Assembly: GCF_042683565.1 (NCBI RefSeq)
Contig: NZ_JBHUJW010000021.1
Coordinates: 1-64,000, forward strand
DNA from: Brevibacillus sp042683565
GTDB taxonomy: Bacteria > Bacillota > Bacilli > Brevibacillales > Brevibacillaceae
DNA: 64,000 bases
Direction of reading: 5' to 3'
Position 1 is the first letter of the stretch. Each line of letters starts with the position of its first letter. Of the stretch, positions 43,276 through 51,998 are shown piece after piece. The translations under genes and the position numbers were made by a program. A model generated the notes under the pieces. The model saw only the letters and a list, made by a program, of their open reading frames with translations, did not search any database and was not told the DNA's origin.

Positions 43276-44016
43276 TTACAGATTCATCATGCTGCGAAAC
43301 GCCTTGACTCTCCCGCGGCTCACGGGAATTTCCGTCTGGCTGGCGTCGTTCATCTTGATGACGTAGGTGTTGTTGAACCAGGGGATAATTTCCTTGATAT
43401 ACCTCACGTTCAAAATGTAGTTGCGGTGGCTGCGGAAAAAGGTGCCGGTCCGGTTCAGGATCGCCTCCAGCTCATGGAAGGACAGGTCGCATTTTTCCGT
43501 CTCGTCATGCGTGGCAATGTACAAATCCCGCTCCCGCACGAAGGCAAAGCAAATCTGGCTCACATGGATCGGGATGATTTTGTTGTTTTTGCGGATGCAC
43601 ACGTGTCCGTCGAGCAGCACGGGAGCAGGCTGGATACGGGTGTCCTGCATGCTCCGCAGGGTCTTCACCTTCCTGATCGCCTCGTCCAGCTGCGCTTCCA
43701 TGATCGGCTTGGTCAAGTAGCAGACGGCCGGAGTCGCAAACGCCTCCAGCGCGTGTTCGTGAAAAGCGGTCGAAAACACGATCAGCGGCGGCCAGGACAT
43801 CTGGTTCAATTTTTTGGCAAATTCCAGCCCGCTCATTCCGGGCATGTGAATGTCGAGAAACAGCAAATCGGGCTCGGACTCGATGATTTGCGGGAGTGCC
43901 TCCAGCGGATTGTAATAGATCGCAGTCACCTGAATGTCGATATATTTTTTCAGCAAATATTCCAGTTCGGAGCAGATCGCCGGCTCATCATCGATAATGA
44001 CGGTTTTCAGGAACAC
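43276..44016 (-). CDS. lytT: LytT-like response regulator (LytTR family)
   Basis: A 246-residue regulator with receiver (IIDDEPAICSELEYLL, phosphoacceptor in LLFLDIHMPGMSG, Lys in YLTKPIMEAQ) and LytTR DNA-binding domain (VSQICFAFVRERDLYIATH, FFRSHRNYILNVRYIKEIIPWF). It is downstream of and co-transcribed with the LytS-type kinase (16 bases). In Bacillales LytST-like pairs respond to pyruvate or membrane potential and control export or uptake genes. Here the divergent dicarboxylate-type transporter is a likely target. Confidence 0.88.
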   Translation of the reverse strand: MFLKTVIIDDEPAICSELEYLLKKYIDIQVTAIYYNPLEALPQIIESEPDLLFLDIHMPGMSGLEFAKKLNQMSWPPLIVFSTAFHEHALEAFATPAVCYLTKPIMEAQLDEAIRKVKTLRSMQDTRIQPAPVLLDGHVCIRKNNKIIPIHVSQICFAFVRERDLYIATHDETEKCDLSFHELEAILNRTGTFFRSHRNYILNVRYIKEIIPWFNNTYVIKMNDASQTEIPVSRGRVKAFRSMMNL

Positions 44017-44032
44017 GTGGACTCACCTCTTT

Positions 44033-45703
44033 TCAAGACTCTGGCGCCGGGATGATAAAGCTGACGGTCGTACCAATGCCCGGCTTGCTGTCGATCTCAA
44101 GACCGTACGCATCGCCGTAGATCGATTGCAGCCGCTTGTGGACATTCACCAGCCCGATTCCTTCCGATTGCCTGCTTTCGATCTGTGCCAGGCGCTCCTC
44201 GCTGATGCCGACGCCGTTGTCTTTAATTTCGATCTGCATCGCGCCGCCCGCCGCCTTCACGCGTATGGTGAGCAGGCAATCGCTGATTTTCGGAAACAGG
44301 CCGTGGTGGATGGCGTTTTCCACGATCGGCTGCAGCGTGAGGATCGGCAACGGGCGCTCCAGCAACGACGCATCCACGTCCATGTTCACCTGCAGGCGGT
44401 TGGCGAACCTGACCTTCTCGATCTCCAGGTAAGACGTGATGCCCTCCAGTTCTTCCTGCAAGCTGTGGAAATTCCCTTTGCTCTTCAGATTGCGCCGGAA
44501 AATGTCGCTCAAATGGCCGAGCAGGCCGCGCGCCAGTTCAGGGTTTGTCCGGCAGTAGGACATGATGGTGCCCAAGGTGTTGAACAAAAAATGCGGGTTG
44601 ATCTGCGCTTGCAGGGCGTTCACCTCTGCCTGCTGCCGCATTTTGCTCTGATGCTCAATCTCGGCCAGCTCGATCTGGACCGAGAGCAGGTTCGCCAGCC
44701 CGTCCAGCAGCTTCAGATTGGTCCGGGACGATTTGTGGGAGGCGCTTTTATAGTAAAACTGCAGCGTCCCGATCGGCTTGTTTTGGTGGTACAAGGGCGC
44801 ACCGATGACCGACTTCAGCCGCAAGGTGCTGGGAAAGTCAAGCTCCTTATCCCGGTACGCCACGGTGTGCTGCTTCAAAACGGCTTTTGCTACTTGCGAG
44901 CACAAGGCCTCTTTTTGCAGGTGATTTTCCAGACCGCTGCCTTTCGCGCTTAGCAGTTGCTCGCGGTCGGTAATGGCGACGGCATCCACCATGCCGATTT
45001 CCCGGATAATCTCGGCCGTTTTCTCGGCGGACTGCCGATTCAGCCCTGTGCGCAAATGCGGCAAAGTCTGGCTGGCGATTGTCAGGGCGAGATTGGCTCC
45101 GAGAGCGCCGGACTCATCCTGCATCATTTTCAGGCTGAGAAAAACGCGCGTGAAGATCAACAGGCCGATGACCGTCACGATTGTGGTCGGGATCGCGATT
45201 TTCAGCTCCAGCTCGAGCGCCGCCGCAAAGGGCCGCGCGATCAGCAGCACCATGACTTTCTGGATCAGCTCGGCCGCCACCCCCACCAGCACCACCTGCT
45301 GCCATTTCAGGCGCAGCAAATTCACCCTCTCGCTAACCATTCCGCCGAACAGGCCAGCCAGCACGGTTGACAAGGCACAGGCGGCAGCGGTAAAACCGCC
45401 GATGGAGTAGCGGTGAATCCCTCCGATGACCCCGGCAAAAAAGCCGACGACAGGACCCCCGACCAATCCCCCGACCACCGCGCCGACGATGCGCGTGTTG
45501 GCGAGCGCATCATTGATGCGGATGCCGTGCTCCGTCCCGATCACCGACAGGAAACCGAACAGCGCGGAGAGAATCACGACCCGCTTCCAGTCGTTTTTCC
45601 CGTAGACGATGTTCCGGAAGTAATCGAGCTGGCCGATGATGAGGGAGATCACCGCGATTCCGGATATGTTTTCCAACAGTTTTAACAGCATGGCAAACGT
45701 CAT
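44033..45703 (-). CDS. lytS: LytS-like sensor histidine kinase (5TM-LYT)
   Basis: A 556-residue sensor. The N-terminal 5TM-LYT receptor (about 1-200) contains GLVGGPVVGFFAGVIGGIHRYSIGG. A GAF-type domain (about 220-350) follows, then a HisKA_7TM/LytS kinase (ALQAQINPHFLFNTLGTI with the phosphoacceptor His) and an ATPase domain (PIVENAIHHGLFP, DNGVGI, GIGLVNVHKRLQSIYG). ATG 45703 follows AAGGAGG. The same domain order is seen in LytS and in BtsS/YpdA-type pyruvate sensors; the ligand here is unknown. Confidence 0.9.
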   Translation of the reverse strand: MTFAMLLKLLENISGIAVISLIIGQLDYFRNIVYGKNDWKRVVILSALFGFLSVIGTEHGIRINDALANTRIVGAVVGGLVGGPVVGFFAGVIGGIHRYSIGGFTAAACALSTVLAGLFGGMVSERVNLLRLKWQQVVLVGVAAELIQKVMVLLIARPFAAALELELKIAIPTTIVTVIGLLIFTRVFLSLKMMQDESGALGANLALTIASQTLPHLRTGLNRQSAEKTAEIIREIGMVDAVAITDREQLLSAKGSGLENHLQKEALCSQVAKAVLKQHTVAYRDKELDFPSTLRLKSVIGAPLYHQNKPIGTLQFYYKSASHKSSRTNLKLLDGLANLLSVQIELAEIEHQSKMRQQAEVNALQAQINPHFLFNTLGTIMSYCRTNPELARGLLGHLSDIFRRNLKSKGNFHSLQEELEGITSYLEIEKVRFANRLQVNMDVDASLLERPLPILTLQPIVENAIHHGLFPKISDCLLTIRVKAAGGAMQIEIKDNGVGISEERLAQIESRQSEGIGLVNVHKRLQSIYGDAYGLEIDSKPGIGTTVSFIIPAPES

Positions 45704-45886
45704 GACAGCCTCCTTATGGTAAAGGGTATCCCGATCCGGCATGTAAATCAATGCAACTCGGCTGGGAATATCGACAGGTGAGTTGCCGTTTTTGCACGCT
45801 CGGAAGGATGGAATAGATTCAGCGAAGACGGGCACTCTAAAATAAATAAGAGTTCAGAATAATCCTGAATCCATGCGGGAGAAAAA

Positions 45887-45900
45887 TGAAATCCCTTTCA
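45887..45900 (+). promoter_or_regulatory. Candidate cre box 1
   Basis: TGAAATCCCTTTCA differs from the CcpA consensus TGWNANCGNTNWCA at one position. It lies 110 bases upstream of the MHS-type transporter gene. Confidence 0.45.
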
Positions 45901-45949
45901 AAACAAACAAATGATGCCGCCTTGCTCGGGTTAAAGGTATTGTTTCATT

Positions 45950-45963
45950 TGCAAGCGATTTCA
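45950..45963 (+). promoter_or_regulatory. Candidate cre box 2
   Basis: TGCAAGCGATTTCA matches the CcpA consensus at all but one position. It lies 50 bases upstream of the transporter start and 63 bases from box 1 (six helical turns), suitable for CcpA repression. Confidence 0.5.
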
Positions 45964-46011
45964 AAATCACCTGTGCAAACGGGTTCGGGTCAGACATGAG
46001 GAGGGGCAGCA

Positions 46012-47367
46012 ATGTCGCAATCGAGTGAACGCGCCAGGATGCGGCGCATTACAAGCAACATCTTCAAAGGTTCATTGGGCAACTTGATCGAATGGTACGA
46101 CTGGTATGCATATGCAGCGTTTGCGGTCTATTTTTCGTCCCAGTTTTTTCCGAAAGGCGATTCGACCAGTCAGCTATTGAATACAGCGGCTGTATTTGCC
46201 ATCGGGTTTTTGATGCGGCCGATCGGGAGCCTGCTCCTGGGCCGGTACGCTGACCGTCACGGGCGCCGCGCCGCGCTGACTTTGTCTGTCAGCATCATGG
46301 CAGGGGGCTCCCTGGTGATCGCTTGTACGCCAGGCTATGAGACGATCGGCGTGCTGGCCCCGATCATCCTCGTTCTGGCCCGCCTGCTCCAGGGGCTGTC
46401 GCTCGGCGGGGAGTACGGTACATCGGCCACGTACTTGTCCGAGATGGCTGACAGCGGTCGCCGCGGCTTCTACTCCAGCTTCCAGTACGTCACGCTGATC
46501 AGCGGACAGCTGGTCGCACTCGGTGTGCAAATCGTATTGCAGCAAATGCTTACCGAAGCAGACATGAAGGCGTGGGGCTGGCGCATTCCGTTCGTGATCG
46601 GGGCCATGGGCGCACTCGCTGTCCTGTGGCTTCGCCGGAGCATGGACGAGTCGGAGCAGTATGAGAAAATGGGAGAAAAAAGCCGGGACAAGGCTGGTAC
46701 CTTGCGTGAACTGATGAAGCATCCGAAGGCGGTCCTGGCAGTCATCGGACTTACGCTCGGGGGAACCATCGCTTTCAACACGTACACGACCTATCTGCAA
46801 AAATTCATGGTCAATACGGTCGGACTGCCGAATGAGGTAGTCAGCTGGATCAACTTTATCGCCCTGCTCGTATTCGTCGTCCTGCAGCCTTTGGCCGGGA
46901 TGCTCTCTGACCGCATTGGACGCCGCCCGCTCTTGATTGGCTTCGGCGTGCTGGGCACCTTGTTTACCGTACCGATGTTCATGCTCCTGGAGAGTGCGCA
47001 AAGCCCAATCGCAGCTTTCTTCCTGATGCTGGGCGGCCTCGTCATCGTCACGGGCTACACGTCCATCAACGCGATTGTGAAAGCCGAGCTGTTCCCGACC
47101 GAAATCCGCGCGCTGGGCGTCGGCTTCCCGTACGGCGTGACGGTTGCGATCTTCGGGGGGACGGCGGAGTTCATCGCCCTGTGGTTTAAGAGCATGGGGG
47201 TCGAGTCGGCTTTCTATTACTACGTAGCAGGTTGTATCTTAGTGAGCCTGATCGTCTACTGGACGATGGGCGAGTCGTCGAAAAGCTCCAAGATCGAAGA
47301 GGAACTGCAAGCGGCAAACGGCGGTCCATCTGTCCAGCCCAAGGCAGCCGGCGGCCGTTCCCGATAA
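46012..47367 (+). CDS. MHS-family MFS transporter (alpha-ketoglutarate/dicarboxylate-type)
   Basis: A 451-residue major facilitator with 12 helices. Metabolite:H+ symporter signatures are GSLGNLIEWYDWYAYAAFAVYF at TM1, LLGRYADRHGRRAALTLSV, GLSLGGEYGTSATYLSEMA, and YTSINAIVKAELFPTEIRALGVGFPYG. Relatives (KgtP, ProP, citrate permease) import carboxylates or betaines with protons. The ribosome site is GAGGAGGGG. The divergent LytST-like genes and two cre-like boxes suggest induction by a carboxylate and repression by preferred carbon sources (inference). Confidence 0.9.
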   Translation: MSQSSERARMRRITSNIFKGSLGNLIEWYDWYAYAAFAVYFSSQFFPKGDSTSQLLNTAAVFAIGFLMRPIGSLLLGRYADRHGRRAALTLSVSIMAGGSLVIACTPGYETIGVLAPIILVLARLLQGLSLGGEYGTSATYLSEMADSGRRGFYSSFQYVTLISGQLVALGVQIVLQQMLTEADMKAWGWRIPFVIGAMGALAVLWLRRSMDESEQYEKMGEKSRDKAGTLRELMKHPKAVLAVIGLTLGGTIAFNTYTTYLQKFMVNTVGLPNEVVSWINFIALLVFVVLQPLAGMLSDRIGRRPLLIGFGVLGTLFTVPMFMLLESAQSPIAAFFLMLGGLVIVTGYTSINAIVKAELFPTEIRALGVGFPYGVTVAIFGGTAEFIALWFKSMGVESAFYYYVAGCILVSLIVYWTMGESSKSSKIEEELQAANGGPSVQPKAAGGRSR

Positions 47368-47421
47368 GCCGCTGCTTCCTGTCCACTTTTCAGCAAAATA
47401 TGGCTTAGAGCAAAAGAGTAG

Positions 47422-47470
47422 TCCGTCAGTTTGGTGCCTATACAGGGTGCCGGGCTGGCGGATTTTTTTT
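47422..47470 (+). terminator. Terminator after the MHS transporter
   Basis: TCCGTCAG pairs with CTGGCGGA (one wobble), with an inner GGTGCC-type pairing, followed by eight T. Confidence 0.75.
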
Positions 47471-47532
47471 GTCCCCAAAAGCTTGGCACCGCCTTCGTTT
47501 CTCATTTTCGGCACCACGGGAGTTGCACGATC

Positions 47533-47558
47533 AGACCAATGCGCAGGCTGGTCTTTTT
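47533..47558 (+). terminator. Second terminator-like hairpin
   Basis: AGACCA and TGGTCT enclose a 10-base loop and run into five T. Together with the preceding hairpin it isolates the cytochrome oxidase operon from upstream transcription. The remainder up to 47697 is the oxidase promoter region; no gene seen. Confidence 0.6.
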
Positions 47559-47697
47559 GCTGTGTCAAACCTGTGACAGAAACTGGTTAATATCAGGGTG
47601 TTTTCCCCCCACTTTAGGGGATTTCCCCGAATTACTTCGCCAACTGCCGCAGGATAGAATGAAGGCGTAACGGCCACAAGGAAAGGGGGAGAGAGCG

Positions 47698-47865
47698 ATG
47701 GAGACGCAGACGAGCAGCCAGCAAAAGAAGCAGAAGCAAAAGCAGCCCGTCCCGCAAAAGGAACCGGAAGTGCTGAATGGGACGTTTGCCGCCGTTCTGA
47801 TCGTCGGAGGAATCATTCTCCTCAGCTGGTTTGGTGTATTTGGCCTTTTCCTGGAGCGTGCATAA
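47698..47865 (+). CDS. Cytochrome c oxidase subunit IIa (ba3-type)
   Basis: A 55-residue protein. A Lys/Gln-rich cytoplasmic N-terminus (about 1-25, QQKKQKQKQPVPQKEPE) is followed by NGTFAAVLIVGGIILLSWFGVFGLFLERA, a single membrane helix. This is the pattern of the small subunit IIa of ba3 oxidases (CbaD in Thermus). The ribosome site is AAAGGGGGAGAG. It lies 24 bases before subunit II, which confirms the assignment. Confidence 0.88.
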   Translation: METQTSSQQKKQKQKQPVPQKEPEVLNGTFAAVLIVGGIILLSWFGVFGLFLERA

Positions 47866-47889
47866 GAGGGAGAGCGAAGGAGGGTACGT

Positions 47890-48357
47890 ATGCATCTGCA
47901 TAAGTATGAAAAAATTTGGTTGATGCTGGGCGGCGGCGCCTTGGCGCTGTTTATCGCGTTGCTTTGCGTGAACGCATTTGCCATGGGGATGGCGCCGCCA
48001 AGCGATATGGAAATGATCGACCCGGCAGAAGTAACAAAGACGCCGCCTTTTGACAATCCCGGCCTGAAAAAGGTGGGGGATCACGAATACGACGCCTACA
48101 TGACGGCTTTCGCTTTTGGCTTCTCGCCGACCAAGATGGAAGTGCCCGTCGGCTCGACTGTCAACTTCCACGTTACGAGTCCGGATGTCGTCCACGGCTT
48201 CCAGATTCCCGGGACGAACGTCAACTTCATGGTCCTGCCCGGACATATCAACTCCGCATCTCATACCTTTGACAAACCGGGCGAGTATTTGATCATCTGC
48301 AACGAATACTGCGGTGCAGGCCATCAAGTGATGGCGACCACGATTATCGTGAAATAG
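47890..48357 (+). CDS. cbaB: Cytochrome c oxidase subunit II (ba3-type)
   Basis: A 155-residue subunit II with one N-terminal membrane helix (about 10-32), as in ba3 oxidases. The cupredoxin domain has the CuA ligands His in DVVHGFQIP and CNEYCGAGHQVM. It receives electrons from cytochrome c at the outer face. The ribosome site GAAGGAGGG is 5-6 bases upstream. Confidence 0.94.
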   Translation: MHLHKYEKIWLMLGGGALALFIALLCVNAFAMGMAPPSDMEMIDPAEVTKTPPFDNPGLKKVGDHEYDAYMTAFAFGFSPTKMEVPVGSTVNFHVTSPDVVHGFQIPGTNVNFMVLPGHINSASHTFDKPGEYLIICNEYCGAGHQVMATTIIVK

Positions 48358-48373
48358 AGTGAGGTGATTCAAA

Positions 48374-50047
48374 ATGGTTATCGCACGAAAGGTAGAGACG
48401 GATAAACTGCCGGGTCCCGTCGCGCGGTCGGCTGCCCGTCTCGGATTGGCTTACATCTGGGTAGCGTACACCGCCTTTGGCCTGGCTGCTTTGGCAGGCA
48501 TGCTGCAGGGCATGGTGCGCGGCGGGATCATGAAGCTGCCGAGCTGGACGAATTACTATCAGATCCTGACTGCCCACGGTGTGCTCATGGCACTCATTTT
48601 TACCACGTTTTTCATCGTAGGCTTTCTTCTGACGGGGGTTGCGCGCACGACAGGCGGCTCCTTGCACCGCACCTCTCTGGCCTGGGGCTGGGCCGGGTGG
48701 ATTTTGATGGTCACCGGTACTTTGATGGCCGTCGTCACCATTTTGATGAACGAAGCCTCGGTGCTGTACACGTTTTACGCGCCGCTGAAGGCGTCCCCGT
48801 ATTTCTACATCGGGGCTGCGCTGCTGGTCGTGGGCAGCTGGTTTGCAGGCTTCGGGGTTTTTGCCAGCTACGCCAAATGGAAGCGGGAGCACAAGGGACA
48901 GACATCGCCGCTGTTTGTTTTCATGTCGGTCGCGACGTTCGTGCTTTGGATCGTCGCAACGCTCCCGGTGGCGGTCGAGGTGATCTTCCAGCTGATCCCG
49001 TGGTCGCTGGGAATTTCGCCGACCATCAACATCATTCTGAGCCGAACCTTGTTCTGGTTCTTCGGGCACCCGCTCGTCTACTTCTGGCTGATGCCGGCGT
49101 ACATCGCCTGGTATGTCTGCGTGCCGCGGATCATCGGCGGGCATGTGTTCAGCGACTCGCTTAGCCGCCTCGCGTTTGTTCTGCTGCTGCTGTTCTCGAT
49201 TCCGGTCGGGTTCCACCATCAGCTGATGGAGCCGGGAATTTCCGCCGGCTGGAAAATGATTCACGTGACGCTGACGCTCATCGTCGTCATCCCGTCGCTC
49301 ATGACAGCTTTCTCCATGTTTGCGGTCTTTGAGACGACGGGCCGCAAAAAAGGCGGAATCGGGCTGTTTGGCTGGCTGAAAAAGCTGCCGTGGACGGATG
49401 TGCGCTTCTTCGCTCCATTCGTCGGGATGCTGTTCTTCATCCCGGGGGGAGCAGGCGGTATCATCAATGCAAGTAACCAGATGAACGCTGTTGTCCACAA
49501 TACGATCTGGGTCACCGGACACTTCCACATCACCGTAGGGGCGGCTGTCGCCTTGACCTTCTTCGGGGTCAGCTTCTGGCTCATCCCGGTACTGACCGGA
49601 CGCACATTGACGCGCACGGCCAACCGGATGGGGATGGTGCAGACGGTATTTTGGGCAGTCGGGATGTTCCTCATGTCGGCAGCGATGCACTCGATGGGCT
49701 TGCAGGGAGCGCCGCGCCGGACCGATTACACGACCTATATGGATCACCCGACGGCACTCGGCTGGATGGACTATGAGCGGGTGATGGCGTTCGGCGGCGG
49801 GCTGCTGTTCGTCTCAGGGATTCTGCTGATTTTGATTCTGTTGTACCTGACATTCAAGGCACCGAAAGGCTACACAGAGTACCCGATCGGGGAGACGGAA
49901 ACCGCGCAGCAGGTTCCGCGCTTGCTGGAAAGATGGCCGGTATGGATTGGCTTGCTTGCGTTTCTCATCGTGATGGCATACGGCTATCCGATCATGGAGC
50001 AGCTCCAGCATCAGATGCCGGGCTCGCCGCCATTTAAGACGTGGTAG
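48374..50047 (+). CDS. cbaA: Cytochrome c oxidase subunit I (ba3-type)
   Basis: A 557-residue heme-copper oxidase subunit I with 13 or more helices. Metal ligands are visible: the low-spin heme His in YYQILTAHGVLMALIF, CuB His in FFGHPLVYFWLMPAY and the HH pair in IPVGFHHQLMEP, and heme ligands in IWVTGHFHITVG. The sequence is of the B-type (ba3) family, with high oxygen affinity. The ribosome site is GAGGTGATT. It is the last gene of the IIa-II-I operon, followed by a strong terminator. Confidence 0.95.
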   Translation: MVIARKVETDKLPGPVARSAARLGLAYIWVAYTAFGLAALAGMLQGMVRGGIMKLPSWTNYYQILTAHGVLMALIFTTFFIVGFLLTGVARTTGGSLHRTSLAWGWAGWILMVTGTLMAVVTILMNEASVLYTFYAPLKASPYFYIGAALLVVGSWFAGFGVFASYAKWKREHKGQTSPLFVFMSVATFVLWIVATLPVAVEVIFQLIPWSLGISPTINIILSRTLFWFFGHPLVYFWLMPAYIAWYVCVPRIIGGHVFSDSLSRLAFVLLLLFSIPVGFHHQLMEPGISAGWKMIHVTLTLIVVIPSLMTAFSMFAVFETTGRKKGGIGLFGWLKKLPWTDVRFFAPFVGMLFFIPGGAGGIINASNQMNAVVHNTIWVTGHFHITVGAAVALTFFGVSFWLIPVLTGRTLTRTANRMGMVQTVFWAVGMFLMSAAMHSMGLQGAPRRTDYTTYMDHPTALGWMDYERVMAFGGGLLFVSGILLILILLYLTFKAPKGYTEYPIGETETAQQVPRLLERWPVWIGLLAFLIVMAYGYPIMEQLQHQMPGSPPFKTW

Positions 50048-50071
50048 GCGTTCTGAAATGATAAAAATGGG

Positions 50072-50106
50072 AAAAACCACTCGTGAGACGGCGAGTGGTT
50101 TTTTCT
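50072..50106 (+). terminator. Terminator after cbaA
   Basis: AAAAACCACTCG and CGAGTGGTTTTT form a 12-bp stem with an 8-base loop and a T run. Confidence 0.92.
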
Positions 50107-50207
50107 GTACAGTGCGGCTCAGGGCGAGGCGTGGGGGCCAGGGGTGCGGCAGCGGATCGGCAAAGCTGAACTTTCTGCCCTGCCGTACAGGTACAAATGG
50201 TCGTGTA

Positions 50208-50309
50208 TCAGTAGGAAAGGGCAGCCAATTCTGTGAAGGCAAGAATCAGATACCCGATGGCCAGCAGCCATAGAGCGAGCAGTCTGAGGTCTTCCTCTTC
50301 AAATGGCAT
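50208..50309 (-). CDS. Small single-pass membrane peptide (33 residues)
   Basis: A short ORF with a strong ribosome site (AAAGGAGGAG, 4 bases before the ATG). It encodes an acidic N-terminus (MPFEEEDLR) and one hydrophobic helix (LLALWLLAIGYLILAFTELAAL). It lies between the convergent cbaA gene and the upstream SDR gene on the same strand. Function is unknown. The helix and the ribosome site support a real gene, but no family is recognised. Confidence 0.55.
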   Translation of the reverse strand: MPFEEEDLRLLALWLLAIGYLILAFTELAALSY

Positions 50310-50371
50310 GGAACTCCTCCTTTGTCTCTTGGTACTACCAAGGTATTCAACAGGAGGGGCATTGGTTTGGC

Positions 50372-51127
50372 TTACGGCACGTAAATCATCTTGCGCGTCA
50401 TGCCGCCGTCGACGACAAGCTCGGTGCCGGTAATAAAATCGTTGTCCTTTTGCGTCAAAAACAGGCAGGCGCGGGCGATGTCGTCAGGCACGCCGACCCG
50501 CCCGGCGGGATGCTGCGCGTGGTCCTCGGGGCGCAGCGCAGCATAGTCGCCGGTCTCGATCCAGCCGGGAGAGATGGCGTTGACGCGGATGCCATCCGGA
50601 CCGAGCGACACAGCGAGAGCGTGGGTCAAGGCCAGGATGCCGCTTTTGGAAGCCGCGTATGCTTCGCTATTCGGCTCCGACGTGTGGGCGCGGGTCGAGG
50701 ACAGGTTGACGATGGCGCCGCCGCCGTGCGTGCGCATGATCTTGGCAGCTTCGCGGGAGGCGAGGAACACGCTGCGCAGATTGGTATTCAGGATGTAGTC
50801 CCATTCCTCGACGGACAGGTCGTAAGGAGACTTCCAGACGGACAGGCCGGCGTTGTTGATGAGCACGTCGATTTTGCCCCAACGCTCGCCTGTCGAGCGC
50901 ATCAGCTGCTCAATTTCCTGCGGCTGACTGACATCGGTGGGATGGAAGACGGCGCTTCCCGTCGTTTGGGAGGATTCGTTGATGGCGAGCGCGGCTGCTT
51001 CTCCGGCGTCCCGGTTTTTCTCGGCGATCACGACATGTGCGCCATGAGCGGCATACATCGCGGCGACTGACCGTCCGATGCCGTTTCCCGCCCCGGTGAC
51101 GATGACAATGTTATCCTTGAATTTCAT
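50372..51127 (-). CDS. Short-chain dehydrogenase/reductase
   Basis: A 251-residue classical SDR with the NAD(P) site TGAGNGIG, NNAG, catalytic Ser in NLSSTRAH, YAASK (Tyr and Lys), and the C-terminal GTELVVDGGMTRK. Acidic residues after strand 2 (IAEKNRD) favour NAD(H). It is similar to glucose/3-oxoacyl reductase-like SDRs; the substrate is unknown. ATG 51127 follows GAGAGGATC. It is divergent from the nitroreductase gene. Confidence 0.9.
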   Translation of the reverse strand: MKFKDNIVIVTGAGNGIGRSVAAMYAAHGAHVVIAEKNRDAGEAAALAINESSQTTGSAVFHPTDVSQPQEIEQLMRSTGERWGKIDVLINNAGLSVWKSPYDLSVEEWDYILNTNLRSVFLASREAAKIMRTHGGGAIVNLSSTRAHTSEPNSEAYAASKSGILALTHALAVSLGPDGIRVNAISPGWIETGDYAALRPEDHAQHPAGRVGVPDDIARACLFLTQKDNDFITGTELVVDGGMTRKMIYVP

Positions 51128-51253
51128 ACAGATCCTCTCCAAACAATAAGATGAAGGTGCGCAAAACTGTACAAATGTGTTGGCAAAACGAACTAACTAT
51201 ATTAAAGTAAGTATATAACTGAAAAAAGGCATAAGTGCAAGGAGGTTTTTCAA

Positions 51254-51886
51254 GTGCAAACCGATGTGAAATTTACCGTCGAACAGGCGATGGAAGCGAG
51301 ACATAGCGTTCGCAAATACGATCCAAAGGCAGTCATCCCCAAAGGCGAGTTGAACGAAATCTTGCGGCTGGCAGCGACTGCGCCATCCTCGTGGAACCTG
51401 CAGCACTGGCGTTTTCTGGTGGTGACTGATCCGGAGGTCAAGCAAAAGCTGTTGCCGATCGCGTACAACCAGCAGCAAGTCGTGGACGCCTACGCTACCA
51501 TCATCATACTGGGAGACCTGGAGGCAAACAAGACGGCGGCTCTCGTTTACGACGCAGCCGTTGCCAGTGGCAAAGTTACGCAGCAAGTACGCGACACGCT
51601 GGTCGGTCAGGTCGAAGCCGCCTACAAAAACAATCCGCAGCTGGCGCATGACGAGGCGATCCGCAACTCTTCCTATGCTGCGATGCAGCTGATGCTGGCC
51701 GCAAAGGCAAAGGGCTACGACACCTGCCCGATGGGTGGCTACGACAGAGACAAGCTGATCGAGACGCTGAACATTCCATCCCGCTACTTGCCGACGCTCA
51801 TGCTCACGCTGGGAAAAGCGAGCGTAGCCGCGCATCCGACAGATCGCCTGGGACTGGATCAGCTTGTGATTGAAAACAGCTTCTAA
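51254..51886 (+). CDS. Nitroreductase-family protein
   Basis: A 210-residue FMN-dependent oxidoreductase with RHSVRKYDPKAVIPKGEL, AATAPSSWNLQHWRFLVV (FMN binding), and a C-terminal TCPMGGYDRDKL and YLPTLMLTLGKAS. This resembles YodC/YdgI-type nitroreductases of B. subtilis. The GTG at 51254 has GGAGG 8 bases upstream. A terminator follows. Confidence 0.93.
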   Translation: MQTDVKFTVEQAMEARHSVRKYDPKAVIPKGELNEILRLAATAPSSWNLQHWRFLVVTDPEVKQKLLPIAYNQQQVVDAYATIIILGDLEANKTAALVYDAAVASGKVTQQVRDTLVGQVEAAYKNNPQLAHDEAIRNSSYAAMQLMLAAKAKGYDTCPMGGYDRDKLIETLNIPSRYLPTLMLTLGKASVAAHPTDRLGLDQLVIENSF

Positions 51887-51897
51887 TATTGGCAACG

Positions 51898-51927
51898 AAA
51901 GGGACGCTCGCGAGCGTTCCTTTTTTT
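51898..51927 (+). terminator. Terminator after the nitroreductase gene
   Basis: AAAGG-g-ACGCTCG pairs with CGAGCGT-t-CCTTT and runs into T. Confidence 0.92.
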
Positions 51928-51998
51928 AAGGGAAGCGAAGGCTGCGCACATAGGCTGGCGGCAAGCAGCAGGGGGGTAGGAAGTAGCGGGCGATCTTC

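Noticed and set aside
48344..49747. Minus-strand ORF (467 codons) opposite cytochrome oxidase subunit I
   Set aside because: Shadow of cbaA; the plus strand has all heme and copper ligands, and the antisense product has no recognisable fold.
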